Positions 1 through 9,872 of a stretch of DNA of 64,000 bases are shown one piece after another. Positions within the stretch are counted from its first letter, which is position 1. Each line of letters starts with the position of its first letter. The position numbers were made by a program, and so were the translations under genes. The notes beneath the pieces are model-generated. The model saw only the letters and a program-made list of their open reading frames with translations, did no database searches and was not told where the DNA came from. The stretch is taken from positions 2,170,001-2,234,000 of the forward strand of contig JAEBUN010000003.1 in NCBI GenBank assembly GCA_023014365.1, in the 5' to 3' direction. Source of the stretch: Lepiota brunneoincarnata (lineage: Eukaryota; Basidiomycota; Agaricomycetes; Agaricales; Agaricaceae).

Positions 1-339
1 CTGCAGCCGACTGTTCTTCATCTATCCACGAAGAAAACATACAAAACGCGTCATTAAGAAGAAAACAAAGAAAACCCATAGAAAAAAACTCGCCAAGTCA
101 TCCACCCGCACATACCCATCCCTCCGCATCTCCAATCCCTCTCCCGCAGCACCATGCCTCAACAACCACGACAGAGTCTTGGACAATCGTACCTCGGGGG
201 GGTCCTTGGCGCGTCCGCGTAGCTTATTGCTCTTCCCATTCTCTTGTGTATTCGGACTCGGTTTTGGTCTTTGCGGTTTCGGGCCGCGACTTTGTCTGGG
301 CTCAGTTCGTGGCGGAGATTTGGGACTAGGATCAGCCAT
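1..339 (-). CDS. TPT1: tRNA 2'-phosphotransferase (Tpt1/KptA), 5' end only
   Basis: This is the first exon of a minus-strand gene that leaves the window on the left. The protein begins at 339 with a basic, proline-rich leader of about 50 residues. It then enters the conserved start of the Tpt1/KptA fold, RLSKTLSWLLRHGA, followed by DGYVRVDDL. Tpt1 removes the splice-junction 2'-phosphate from ligated tRNAs using NAD+, the last step of fungal tRNA splicing. After VDDL the frame becomes T/F-rich and low complexity. A GT donor lies there, and an AG acceptor is plausible near 21-23, so an intron of about 80 nt is inferred and exon 2 starts at the window edge. The NAD-binding residues lie outside the window. 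The family call is from motif recognition; the exon boundary is inferred. Confidence 0.82.
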
Positions 340-642
340 CTTGGGCTGTTTCCAGGAATTCGTAATCTTCGGATGTCTTCTGCAACTTCTTCTGGTCTGA
401 AGTACTGGGAAGACGGAGATAATGATCTGCCGGTAAATTTGTGTGTGAACGCCTGCGAGGAAGCGCTGAGTCAGTATGTTGTAGGCAGCGATGGTGACCG
501 TTTTGGGTTAATGCGCCCTGACATTCAAACTCGAGCTCTGGCGATGGCTAACACTACATACATACACAACATTATATTTACATCGGCGTCCAGATTCATA
601 GATATTCAATAATCAATTCGCCCTTTTTATCTGCCTCTTCGC
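340..642. other. Intergenic spacer, TPT1 upstream region
   Basis: This holds the 3' flank of the dienelactone hydrolase gene and the upstream region of TPT1, both on the minus strand. I see no further gene, repeat or clear TATA element. Confidence 0.5.
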
Positions 643-1754
643 TCAGACGTGCTTGATGAACCACTCAACGGTAGCCTTGAACGAGCCCTCTTTGCCCGCC
701 TTGACTTTGGGGTCGCTCAAATCGCCGCGGACAGCAAAGCCATGAGTGCAGCCTTCAAAGTACTCCCTCTTATACCCAGGTGCGAATTTGTCTCCGCCCA
801 AAATCTCATCGGCCTTGGCCTGGGACTCGTGAGGGAACTGCTGGTCGACAGTGCAACTGTTGATGAGAAGAGGTGCTTTGGATTTCGCGAGATATGTCTA
901 AAGCAAGTGAATTCGGTTAGTTGCTGTGGTTGGACGGTTGTTTGCATACCTCGAGATCATCAGGGATCGTGAGAAGAGAGGGGTGGGAGACGACAGCGGC
1001 TTTGATGACCCCTTCAAACGCAAGATCAAAGACGTAGCGTGCTACGGAGATCAAGTTGTGATTAGATTCCCCTATAGACGGGTGCGCGAGCGTCCTTACG
1101 CACCGCCAAAGCAGTAGCCAGTCGCGCCGAACTCCTTCACGCCCTTGCTCTTCAGCCAGTTAATGACCTTATCCAGAGAAGGTCGAGTCTGCGCGACTCC
1201 ATGGTTGGGCAACCATTTCTGAATATCAAAACCCTACGTCCATGTGTCAGAGATAGACCAGCACAAGTCAAGTGTAATAACATACGCGATCGAAGGCGTC
1301 TGAAGGGAGAGGATCGCCATTGAAGTAGTCGGGAGCGACGGTCTACACCCATCTCAGCAGGTGCGCAATGAATAGAAACAGGGAGAGACGTACAAAGAAG
1401 CCATTGCGAGCAAAGTCATCGGCGAGGAGCTACCCTCCGGTAAAGATCACAACCAATAGGGGCTCGAAAACAACCCACCTGAGCATTGATCAACTGGGGA
1501 CCGAAGACATCCGAAAGGAAGAGGATGGCCTTATCCTTGGGATAGTCGATGGTGGGGGTAGCGACGTAGACATCGACGCCATCGACCTTCTCCCACTTGC
1601 CTAGGGACATACGTTCAGTGGGAACGATCAATCTGCGGTGGGTCAGATACCTTCTGCAGTACCCTCGTGCTTAACGCCTGAAGTACGATGAGCACCCTGA
1701 ACGAGTGAGGCGGAAAGGAAACTGACCGCGAACGCAGTCCTTGCAGAAGCTCAT
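643..1754 (-). CDS. Dienelactone hydrolase family protein, 8 exons
   Basis: Predicted exons on the minus strand are 1754-1727, 1677-1651, 1600-1479, 1429-1394, 1342-1286, 1233-1104, 1041-950 and 897-643. All introns are 49-62 nt with GT/AG ends and phases that join cleanly, giving 248 residues. The product has the alpha/beta-hydrolase features of the family: an N-terminal CxxC (CKDC), the strand motif AILFLSDVFG, the nucleophile elbow GYCFGG with Cys at about 131, an acid in CTVDQQFP (Asp about 182) and the histidine in THGF (about 216). That is the Cys-Asp-His triad expected of dienelactone hydrolases, which open lactone rings in chlorocatechol or similar aromatic breakdown. The true substrate cannot be read from sequence. 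The start is set by MSFCKDCVRG, whose frame continues into KHEGT after intron 1. Confidence 0.9.
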
Positions 1755-1878
1755 ATCGATCAAGATGAAGCTTGGGAGATAATCAACCCTCAACCCCTTA
1801 TAAATGGATGGGAGATGTTTTATAATCAACTCCTTATAGTGTCCTAGAATTCTCATGAAGGGTATCAATGACGTATAG

Positions 1879-3067
1879 CTAGTTTGTCTTTGGTCCGAGC
1901 GTCGCCGCCGCATTCCGTCTTCGTTTATTACCACGCCGTATGTCGATCAGATCATTGTCCGCCTCTGAATCCTTGTTCATTCCCAGCATTGATATACTCT
2001 TCCCAAGCCCTCCAATAGCCTGGCTCTGATGGGCTCCTCCACCCTTAGGTCTCCGTCTTCCTCCCCCGCCCACTCCATTCCCACCCGGACCCCCAGGACC
2101 GTTGCCATTCGATGATGTCGTTGAGGTAAGGGGCAGTGGGAACGGCGATGGGATCTCGTCAACAGACAACGAGTGCGGGTTCGGGAATGGGCCAGAGGTA
2201 ATGGGTAGACTGCTGATCAGGGCTGCATTGGCAGGGGGGCCGGGTGTCGGGGGCGGCGAGGTGCCCAGCTTGTTACGAAGTTTACGCGTTATAGGCGGCC
2301 TCGAGTGAGCATCAAGGGATGCATCTGGAAAAGTTTGGATCAGTGTCATTCTTAGGGTATCAGAACGCAACACCCACCGCCCATCGCGCCCTCCCCTTCT
2401 TTCTCTTCACGTGCTTTTTTTCTTCTTTCTTCGATACCTTCGAGTAGTCGCTCACGCACACGATCCCGTCCTCTCTTCCACTCTTCCTCTACCCTCTCGC
2501 GCTCCTCGTCATACGCCGTCTGTGCACAATCAACAACATACCGCTCTTCAATTTCTAACTGTGCAAGTATTGCAGACCGCTCAAGCGAAAGCGGTAGCAA
2601 CCTGAGGTTGTACATAGAATGTGTTTCAGGGTGGAGTGCGAGCTGCACCGACGTGGCATGAAGTGCTGAGACAGTCTCATGGTAATGTCTCCCGCTAGAC
2701 CAACAGTCAACAAAACGACCGCCAAATAGATACGAGGACTACACTCACTCTTCTCTCCTGTCGCTCATCTCCTTCCCAAGTTTTCCTGCTATCTCTCTCT
2801 TCCGCTTTTCTCTCTTCCCGTCGTCAAGCATAGCTATACACCAAACATCTTCAGCATCACAGCTCGAGGAAGCCTATCCGACGTACCATGGCTCCGCGAA
2901 CTGGGACCTGCAATCGCAGCATGCGAATGGTGCGCATATACGGGGCCCCCCCCTCCCCCTGGTGCTGAGCCAGAGCCCATGTCTGCTACATCTCCAGCCA
3001 TGTAGCCCGTCCGCGCTTTGTGTGTCGAACCATATGGTACAGCGAATATGCCTGGCTGTGGTGGCAT
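1879..3067 (-). CDS. Sds3/BRMS1-like histone deacetylase complex subunit, 4 exons
   Basis: Predicted exons are 3067-2887, 2833-2749, 2694-2378 and 2324-1879. The three introns are 53, 54 and 53 nt, all GT/AG and phase-consistent, and the product is about 342 residues. The N-terminal 60 residues are glycine/serine-rich and probably disordered. Residues about 62-190 form the Sds3-like region: a charged KREKRKREIAGKLGKEM helix, a LHPETH motif and then a long acidic/basic coiled coil (AYDEERERVEEEWKRGRDR). The C-terminal third is proline/glycine-rich and ends in a basic RRGNKRRRN patch that could be a nuclear localisation signal. Sds3 proteins scaffold the Rpd3/Sin3 deacetylase complex in the nucleus. 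The start at 3067 is the first ATG in frame; an extra upstream exon is not excluded. The same-strand neighbour downstream begins 124 bp away. Confidence 0.72.
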
Positions 3068-3354
3068 TGTTCAGTGTAGAGTAGCATTGCGGCAGTCAAA
3101 GTGTGACACAAACGATTCCATGTCACGGTCACGGGCTTGATCGCCACAGGGATCTGAGATTCATCATACCCCCACTTACGCCCATTGTCGTACACTCATT
3201 CAAGGTTCATTGTACACTACGCGTTTAGTGCCTTGAATACACTCTCTATCCTCCATCTACCTGCTCCTATGAGCCTCTACCCAGCACCCAGCATCTGCAC
3301 CTCAATATTTTCCAACCCTTGGCGCTTCAATCACCTCTGGTTGTCATGGGTAGG

Positions 3355-3360
3355 CACGTG
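3355..3360. promoter_or_regulatory. CACGTG palindrome, F-box locus 1
   Basis: A CACGTG lies 56-61 bp upstream of the ATG at 3416, in the 348-bp spacer shared with the divergent Sds3-like gene. The same hexamer recurs at a similar distance before five other F-box loci here. It is the consensus core of bHLH factors such as Cbf1. The rest of 3068-3415 shows no gene. Confidence 0.45.
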
Positions 3361-3415
3361 CATCATGATTGCATGACAGTGTTGGAGATTCTAGAGTCGC
3401 TTGACACCAACCGCC

Positions 3416-4990
3416 ATGTGCTTCACCATCTTATGCCCCAAGTGTGGGTACAATCCAGGCCCGCAAAATGACAGTAAGCAAACAGTAGTCGGGAATATGT
3501 CCCCTTCAGCACGGGCCGACGAAATCACCTCGATTAGCCAAGAAATCGACCAAATCGACAGTGCAATACAGGACCTACGCCGCCAGAGAGCAATACGCCG
3601 CCAAAGGCTCAACGAGATCCAATCATACATAGCGGGAGTCCCACCCGAAATATTATCCACCATCTTTACCTTTGTATGTCTGCCGTCCGACTGCAGGTAC
3701 CTCCAAAGACGGGTCGGGCGGTGTAGTGGGGGATCGTGGGCGCTTCCTGTCTTTGTGCTAGGCGCCGTCTCGTCTTACTGGCGCCACGTTGCTCTCTCGA
3801 CGCCACAGCTCTGGGCAAAGCTGCATTGGACTGGGGAGGACAAGCTCGGCACAAAAGACACAGCTGCTCTGCTGCGAGCTTATTTTTCCAGGGCAGGCGC
3901 TGTGCCGTTCGACCTCAAGTTCTCCGTTCACATCTCACGCCACTATCCTGATGGAAGTGTGCCTCACCTTGACGAAATCGAGCGCATCATTTTCCTAGAG
4001 AACTGCAATAAAATCGGGAAGCTTACACTGAACGCCCCCTCTAAAGTGGCTGTATCTTATCAAGAACACTTTCATCCACTTGGTCGACCTCGCCTTTCAC
4101 CCCGATGCCCCTGCGAATACCGTCCTTGATCTAACCGATCTACCCTCCCTACGAAAAGTAACCTTCACGAGTATCAAAACGCCACCGAAACTACCCTGGG
4201 TGCAGATGCAAACCATCTATCTGGTTTGCACTAGTATCAATATCTGTTTCGACCTCCTTGTACAATGTCCCAATCTCATTGAATTTCATAGTCTCAGCCC
4301 CAAACGCACTTCAAGCGAAAATAATCGTGCGCAGCTAGAGGACCGGTGATCCTTCACCACCTCAAATGGCTAGAGTGGTCATGTGTCACCAGCGAGTGGG
4401 ATGTTGCCCTCTTCAAACGTGTCCACCTCCCTTCCCTCCACCAATTAACTCTCGCGGGGGAATCCCAGTGGGGACTACCATGGGAAAACGACTTTATCGA
4501 CTTTCTCTGTCGTCTGCCAGCGACTTGCAGCAACCTCGAGCTTGATCACATCCAGGAATTCGGCTACGGAATAGGGCCGACCCTGAGCAAGATCTTTCCC
4601 GCATTACCTCAGCTAAAAGAGTTGAGGTTGCTTGATGAAACCCCCCGGTTCTTTGATGTGGTGATCGACCTCCTCACACCCTCCCTATGTTCTGCCATCC
4701 ATCTACCAAACCTCCAAGTTCTTTCTGTTCGGCACCACAATGACAGGTACCCGGGTGATGAATTCCAGTGGTACAATCAGGGGTCACAAGATATAACCAT
4801 TGGAGAGAGTTTCGTAACCTTGCTAGCGCTGCGCAGGAAGGTTCTTCGGATCCCTGGTTTCCGCTTTGAACTTAATCATACCCCACGTTGGCAGTCCGAA
4901 GGCATGGATGGCCTTCGGACATTGGTCGCCGACGGATTTCGTCTGGAAATCATCGAGGGTTCGAAAAGCGTGAAATGGCTATATTCATGA
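3416..4990 (+). pseudogene. F-box-like/LRR protein with two compensating frameshifts (F-box locus 1)
   Basis: The start at 3416 gives an N-terminal cysteine pair (CPKC). A coiled-coil stretch follows, then the F-box-like core GVPPEILSTIFTFVC, the family motif LGAVSSYWRHVALSTPQLWAKL and leucine-rich repeats. It is colinear with the intact gene at 5221. Near 4040 one extra base (in the CTCTAAAGTGG context) moves the homology into another frame. Near 4345 one missing base moves it back, and the original frame then runs to the stop at 4988-4990. Between the two points the original frame meets a stop at 4127-4129. Either this is a recent pseudogene or both indels are sequence errors; no intron explains them. 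The family would act as the substrate receptor of an SCF ubiquitin ligase if functional. Confidence 0.75.
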
Positions 4991-5220
4991 TTCTCTCCAC
5001 AGTGGAGTCGTTCGACCCCACATCATTGTGTTCGCTCCGTGTACTTATGTCGAGTGATTTGCTCATCAGATCTTCTGTAAAGGAGCACATGTTTAAGCTT
5101 TAAGTGTCGCAGATCCGGACCGAACTTAATTGGGGAAACATGCGTTTACGTCCGTTTACGTCCGGATCAAAAGTGCCAGAACCGTGAACGACCGACCTTC
5201 TTTCTTGAACATTAACCACC

Positions 5221-6858
5221 ATGCGGACTTCCACCGTATGTTCAGAGTGCGAGTGTGGGTCTGAACGGCGGCCCAATAATGCTCGAGGTGATTCTGGGTA
5301 CACCTCCCCTACCTCGATCGAGGACAAGATCACATACCTCTATCAGGACATCAATCGAATTGACAACATGATACGTCAACTCCATGAGGAGAAGGCCGCC
5401 CGGTGTCGAAGGCTCAACGAGATGCAATCGCCTGCCACGAACCTCCCTTCCACGATTCTATCCACCATCTTCGAATTCGTCTGCCCCCCATCTGATTACA
5501 ATTCTTCCCACCAACGGGTTCGGAGGACCAATAAAAAATCGCTGGTACTCCCTATTTTCTCACTATGTGCAGTATCCTCTTCTTGGCGCCAAGCTGCGCT
5601 TTCCACTCCCCAACTTTGGGCCAAGCTCGACTGGGGGTGGAAGTATCATTTACCTGCAGAGGATGCGGCTTCCTTGCTACGAACCTATTTCACTCGGGCG
5701 GGCGCCCTCCCTCTCGATCTGAAGCTAACCATCGACGAAAAATGGAAGATAGAAAACACCGTACTCCACAATCACCCCGGTGAAGTTGATCGGCATCTCA
5801 ATGCGCTCAGAGGGACGATTTTCCTCGAGAACGGCGGAAAGATTGGGAGCTTGAAGCTGGATGCGCCATTAAAGTGGCTGCACCTCGTGTCAAGATCCTT
5901 TACCCAATTATGCGACCTCTCCTTGCGTTCAGTGCGTATTGACGCCTGCGTGGATCTAATGGGCCTACCATCCCTACAGCGAGTGACATTCATGAATATG
6001 AAGGCGACTCCAATCCTCCCTTGGAAACAAATCAGAGTCATCAACTTACTCTGCGCTCATATCAACGTCTCTCTCGAGCTCCTCACCCGCTGCCCCAACC
6101 TCATCGAATTCCACAGTCACCACCCCAACCCCGTCCGAAACGAGAGCGTGACGCTGCACTTGAAGGACGCCGTCACTCTCCAACACCTCCGATGGCTTGA
6201 CTGGTCATGCATCAGCAGTCTATGGGACGATGCACTCTTCCGATTCATTCACCTCCCTTCACTCCAGCGTCTGAGCCTCGCAGGAGACTCACCGTGGAGT
6301 CACGAACGTGAACACACCCTCACCCGCTTCCTCAAGCGGCTACCCACCAATATCGAACTCGAGCTTGGTTATATCCGTGAATCCAAAGGCGGGCCGCTAC
6401 CCGTTCTGAAAATGATATTTGCCGCATTACCTCAGCTGAGGAAGTTGGCGCTATTGGAGGATGACCATGCGTTCCTTGAGAAGGCCATCAACTTGCTCAC
6501 GCCATCTGGTCCAACGAGTTCGTCTCCGGATCGTGTGATCTATCTTCCTGCCCTCCACAGTTTGGCTTTACGGTCTGGTGATCGTGAAAAAACCAAGGAT
6601 GGTGTGTTTACAAGGCTTCGGGGTGTATTGCAGGATCTGCCGGGTATGGTTCATGGCGATCTTTTCGTGGGACTAGTTAAACACCGCAGGGATGTTTTGC
6701 ACATTCATGCGTTCCGCCTTGAACTCAACTTTTGTCCATCGTGGCAGTTGAAGGGGAGGGATGAGTTGAGAGCGCTGGTTTCGCGGGGTTTGGAGCTCGA
6801 GATATCCGAGAAGATGAAGAGGGTGGATTGGTTGCGCGGTGAAAAGGCGATCCTATAA
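5221..6858 (+). CDS. F-box-like/LRR protein, intact, 545 aa (F-box locus 2)
   Basis: A single-exon gene. Residues 1-30 hold cysteine pairs (CSEC, then C-x-C). Residues about 35-65 form a heptad-rich coiled coil (INRIDNMIRQLHEEKAARCRRLNEM). Residues about 74-115 are the F-box-like helix set (LPSTILSTIFEFVCPPSDY). Next comes the family signature AVSSSWRQAALSTPQLWAKL, and residues about 180-540 are irregular leucine-rich repeats with CPNLIEF-type units. Known F-box proteins bind Skp1 through the F-box and substrates through the LRR face in SCF E3 ligases. The target here is unknown. It is the closest full-length relative of the broken copy just upstream and lies in the same orientation, so a local tandem duplication is likely. 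Its upstream region has no CACGTG but has a short direct repeat (TTTACGTCCG twice, near 5145-5165). Confidence 0.82.
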   Translation: MRTSTVCSECECGSERRPNNARGDSGYTSPTSIEDKITYLYQDINRIDNMIRQLHEEKAARCRRLNEMQSPATNLPSTILSTIFEFVCPPSDYNSSHQRVRRTNKKSLVLPIFSLCAVSSSWRQAALSTPQLWAKLDWGWKYHLPAEDAASLLRTYFTRAGALPLDLKLTIDEKWKIENTVLHNHPGEVDRHLNALRGTIFLENGGKIGSLKLDAPLKWLHLVSRSFTQLCDLSLRSVRIDACVDLMGLPSLQRVTFMNMKATPILPWKQIRVINLLCAHINVSLELLTRCPNLIEFHSHHPNPVRNESVTLHLKDAVTLQHLRWLDWSCISSLWDDALFRFIHLPSLQRLSLAGDSPWSHEREHTLTRFLKRLPTNIELELGYIRESKGGPLPVLKMIFAALPQLRKLALLEDDHAFLEKAINLLTPSGPTSSSPDRVIYLPALHSLALRSGDREKTKDGVFTRLRGVLQDLPGMVHGDLFVGLVKHRRDVLHIHAFRLELNFCPSWQLKGRDELRALVSRGLELEISEKMKRVDWLRGEKAIL

Positions 6859-7190
6859 ATGGTTGGGATATCGAATCGGGATTGAGTTTTTAGAGATTTT
6901 TTCCTCCGGTATTTGGTATCTGTCGAATTTTGGCTCCGGATTTCTGCCTCTTTTTTATCTGGTTATCTGGTATCCGTGCTTGCTTTTCGTTATTTTTCCC
7001 TTCCATATGCATGTTAGTTGGTAAGAATATGTCAAGAATGTAGTCAGTATTTCATAGAAAGGATCGTGCTGGGCACTATGCATTATAGAATTGGATATCC
7101 CCTCGTAATTGGCCCGCCTCCACTTGATTGAACTCCTCTTGAGGATTCATGACAAAACTTCCGATTGAATAAGTGTGAGCGGATCTAGGT
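6859..7190. other. Spacer downstream of F-box locus 2
   Basis: An AT/TTT-rich 3' flank with short TGGTATCTG-like repeats (6905-6980). No gene or element recognised. Confidence 0.4.
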
Positions 7191-7442
7191 CCTGGCCCTG
7201 TTGAGCATGTATGAATGGCGACTTGCTGGATCATCGAGCGTCCAAGGAGGTTCGCAAAGGGGTATGTCTGGTCCCTAGGCGTGATGTGAAACGTTTTTAA
7301 CGTACCACATGACGATCTCTCTAACTCACAGATTTGGGCGTTTATTGAGTCCGACTTCTTCTCGCAGGGTCAACTCACTAGTAATGGTAGTCCTGGACCG
7401 GGATTTCGTACATGTTGGGCCATTCCTTCGTGGCCGAACAAT
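7191..7442 (+). promoter_or_regulatory. Displaced upstream region of the F-box gene at 45284
   Basis: This stretch matches the upstream regions of the other array members at about 48600-48850 and 51020-51520 in order. It has a ggagcgtccaag block, a TTTTTAACGTA/ACATATGAC block, a ctctCCAACC-like block, and ggGCCATT followed by TTCgTGGC. The match continues without a gap only if it is joined to 45187 across the 37.7-kb transposon block. It ends in the 9-bp duplication CCGAACAAT (7434-7442). It is therefore inferred to be the distal promoter that belonged to F-box locus 3. Confidence 0.7.
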
Positions 7443-7533
7443 AGAAGCTAACCGACCAGCAGATTTCCCGCATCACGTGCTGGGGAAATGATCGGATCTC
7501 GGGAAATGATCCCATCACTCCGGTAATTAGACA
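7443..7533 (+). repeat. Left terminal inverted repeat of the MULE
   Basis: The reverse complement matches 45086-45177 almost base for base over about 80 bp, including a GGGAAATGATC unit repeated twice and a CACGTG at the centre. The outermost 10 bp differ by a small indel. Confidence 0.8.
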
Positions 7534-7651
7534 AAAATGTAGAATGGGCAGAGAATGTACATGGTCGCGTCGCGTCGCGTTGAACAACACATAAATTTAT
7601 CCTCCTTGATCTATCCCTGGGCGTGTCAGCATACTGGTTTTGCTACTTTAA

Positions 7652-7881
7652 ATGGATTACAACAAAAGCACAACAGTCCCCTTGACCCAAAAATGCACAA
7701 GCTGCAGACAGACACATCCAAGTGATTGGTTTTGAACTACCAAGGCTGGAAAACTTTCGCGGACTTGTATAGAGTGCCTATCAAAGGATGCTGAGAGATA
7801 TGCAGCTAAAAAGGGCTTGAGTGCCAGAGTGCGAGCCAGTAGGAGTAGTGAGGAAGAAGATGCTGAGAGTGACATACAGTA
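7652..7881 (+). pseudogene. MULE transposase gene, part 1 (N-terminal cysteine domain)
   Basis: An ATG at 7652 opens a frame with a C-x2-C pair (CTSC), then TCIEC, which suggests a small zinc-binding domain, and a basic/acidic linker. One TGA interrupts it after DWF. The frame reaches 7881 at the TA target of the Tc1 insertion and continues exactly in phase at 41890 (…DIQ-Y-HNKMDSG). It is the 5' part of the gene whose remainder lies at 41888-45021. Confidence 0.7.
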
Positions 7882-8090
7882 GCTGCCAAAACCCTTCCAA
7901 TGTTCTCCAGGTCTCAACTATTCCTTGAATAGCTCTAGATATACTAAAGCTAGAGACCTCATATTTTAAATATATATACTCCTATATCCTATCTACTAAT
8001 TGATTCAGTAATAATTACATAATATTCCATATTTGGAAGTCAATGAATTAAACAATATTTATAGTGCATTGGAAAGGTTTTGGAACTCAG
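7882..8090 (+). repeat. Left long terminal inverted repeat of Tc1
   Basis: It is the reverse complement of the right arm (25801-25820 plus 41699-41887) with few mismatches over about 205 bp. Its outer end reads GCTGCCAAAACCCTTCCAATG-like sequence, and the same motif recurs in the opposite direction at its inner end (CATTGGAAAGGTTTTGG, about 8074-8090). The arm is therefore itself bounded by an inverted motif. Confidence 0.8.
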
Positions 8091-8116
8091 TAAACAAAAT
8101 ATACAATTATGGGTAT

Positions 8117-9087
8117 TTAGTACTTGGTATAGCCCCCCCTAGCCTCCAAAATAGCCTGAACCCTTCTAGGCATACTTTCAATCAAATTCTGACACACTGA
8201 AGGTGGAATCTTATTCCACTTCACCTCTGTCCTCTCCCACAACTCCAATATTCCTCTAGGAGGAGTATCATACTCCTCCAGCCTCCTTTTGATATAAGTC
8301 CATAGGTGTTCAATAGGATTGAGGTCAGGAGACTGTGGGGGCCATACCATAACCTCTATTTTAGCCCTTTTAAACCACTTTGTAGCTGTTTGGCTCTTGT
8401 GCTTGGGATCATTGTCTTGTTAGAAGACAATATCTCCCACCTTTTTCTTGTACCACCTAAGGCTTTCCTGCAGTTCATCCCTCAAAATGCAGGTATAAAG
8501 GTTAGCACCCATCTTCCCCTCAATTCTGCATGGGATTCCCCCTCCTTTTCATAACATGCAGTCCCAGACCATGATAGAACCTCCTCCAAACTTTCTAGTT
8601 CTATCTACTAGCCTACTTTTCAGCTTCTCTGACCCTCTTTTCCAAACCCAATGCCTTCCATCTGATCCCAAACAATTGATTTTGGTTTCATCTGACCAAA
8701 CTATTCTCTTCCAGTCTTCCAAAGTCCAGTTGACATGTGCCTCAGCCCACTCCATCCTCTTCTGCTGGTGAGCCAAGCTGAGAAAAGGTTATTTCACTTT
8801 GACTACAGCTTTCATTCCAGCTCTTTTGAGTGCCCTGTGAATGGTATTGGTAGAAAGAGATTGCTGAGTCATGTGTTGCAGTGATTTGGTAACCTAAACA
8901 GCATTATTGGCCTTTTGGGAGGTGATGAGTTTGACAGCATAGTGGGTATCACAGAAGAAAGCTGGGATAGATGGCCACCAACAGACTTGGAGAGTGTTGA
9001 TCCATGTTTGGAGCAAAGTCTGGATATAATACTAAGGCCTAGGCCTATAGTAGAAGAGATTTGGGCAGCAGAAATTTCCTTGTCCAA
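8117..9087 (-). pseudogene. Tc1-family DD34E transposase relic
   Basis: Read on the minus strand from 9087, an N-terminal helix-turn-helix region (ISAAQISSTIGLGLSIISRL) is followed by a linker and the catalytic core. The core shows IVWSDETK (first Asp), QDNDPKHKSQ (second Asp) and SPDLNPIEHLW (Glu), the D, D, E spacing of Tc1 transposases. The gene is dead. A frameshift lies near 8950, and stops lie near 8890 (AV*V), 8805 (VK*P), 8552 (CML*) and 8421 (VF*Q). The transposase would have bound the terminal repeats and inserted at TA. Confidence 0.85.
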
Positions 9088-9118
9088 GAGAGAGAGAGAA
9101 TGTGATTGATCTGGGTAG

Positions 9119-9501
9119 TGTTATCAGAAGTCTTATCAGAAGGATGGTTATTTTTAGCTATATTCCCATGTCACTATGAAACCATCAGTAGTGTACATCA
9201 GAAGGACTATTCTTATCATATGCCTCATGTTTCTTATCTCTGACTCATCGTTACCTTGGTCTGGACTATTATAGTAGGAGTACAGCCACACTTAGAAGTA
9301 TATAAGGATACAGTACAATACCTTGTATCCTTATCTTAGTGTTATAAAGTTCTTGCCTCCTATACCTCTTTGCCATAACTGGCTGGACTTATAGTGCTCC
9401 GTCGTCTCCAAGTCACGCTTAGTAGGACAGGACCAAGTCTGTATAGACATCCTGTGTCGAACTCTGTGCTACTCAAGAGTGAACCCCTAATCCGGGTAAC
9501 A
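9119..9501 (+). repeat. 5' LTR of element D, 383 bp
   Basis: It starts TGTTATC and ends GGTAACA. A TATATAA box is at 9299-9305. The 12-mer TATCTTAGTGTT at 9332-9343, 33 nt after the start of the TATA box, is the predicted RNA 5' end. Confidence 0.88.
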
Positions 9502-9502
9502 A

Positions 9503-9514
9503 AACACTAAGATA
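9503..9514 (+). promoter_or_regulatory. Self-primer binding site of element D
   Basis: AACACTAAGATA, one base beyond the LTR, is perfectly complementary to the LTR 12-mer at 9332-9343. This is the arrangement of Tf1-like self-priming retrotransposons. The following leader (9515-9872) holds no other feature I recognise. Confidence 0.7.
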
Positions 9515-9872
9515 CTCTGCTGCTTATCTCTTGCTTGCCCTCTACTCTGCTCTGCTCTGCCAACATACTGAATGTGTTGAGGTACCCTGGTTGTTCAAAA
9601 CAATGTGTGAAAGAAAACTGCCTCTCTGTGTAGCCATCGCTACATCCCTCAACCTCTCCCCGCCAGAAGACCTGGCTTACCTACTCATTTTTGTCTTTAC
9701 CTCTACCGCCACCCTCATCGCCTACCAAATAATCACCCTAGAACTCGAATGCATCACATGCCCCTGTCATTGCTGTGTCGTCAGATCGTGGAACCTGTAT
9801 TCAGGAATCTCCATCATTGCAACTCAATTCTTCATTCTTCTAGTGATAATCAATTGCTAGACAACTGCCACC

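Noticed and set aside
7378..7590. 70-codon minus-strand ORF across the MULE left end
   Set aside because: It crosses the target duplication and terminal repeat, so it cannot predate the insertion, and it shows no motif.
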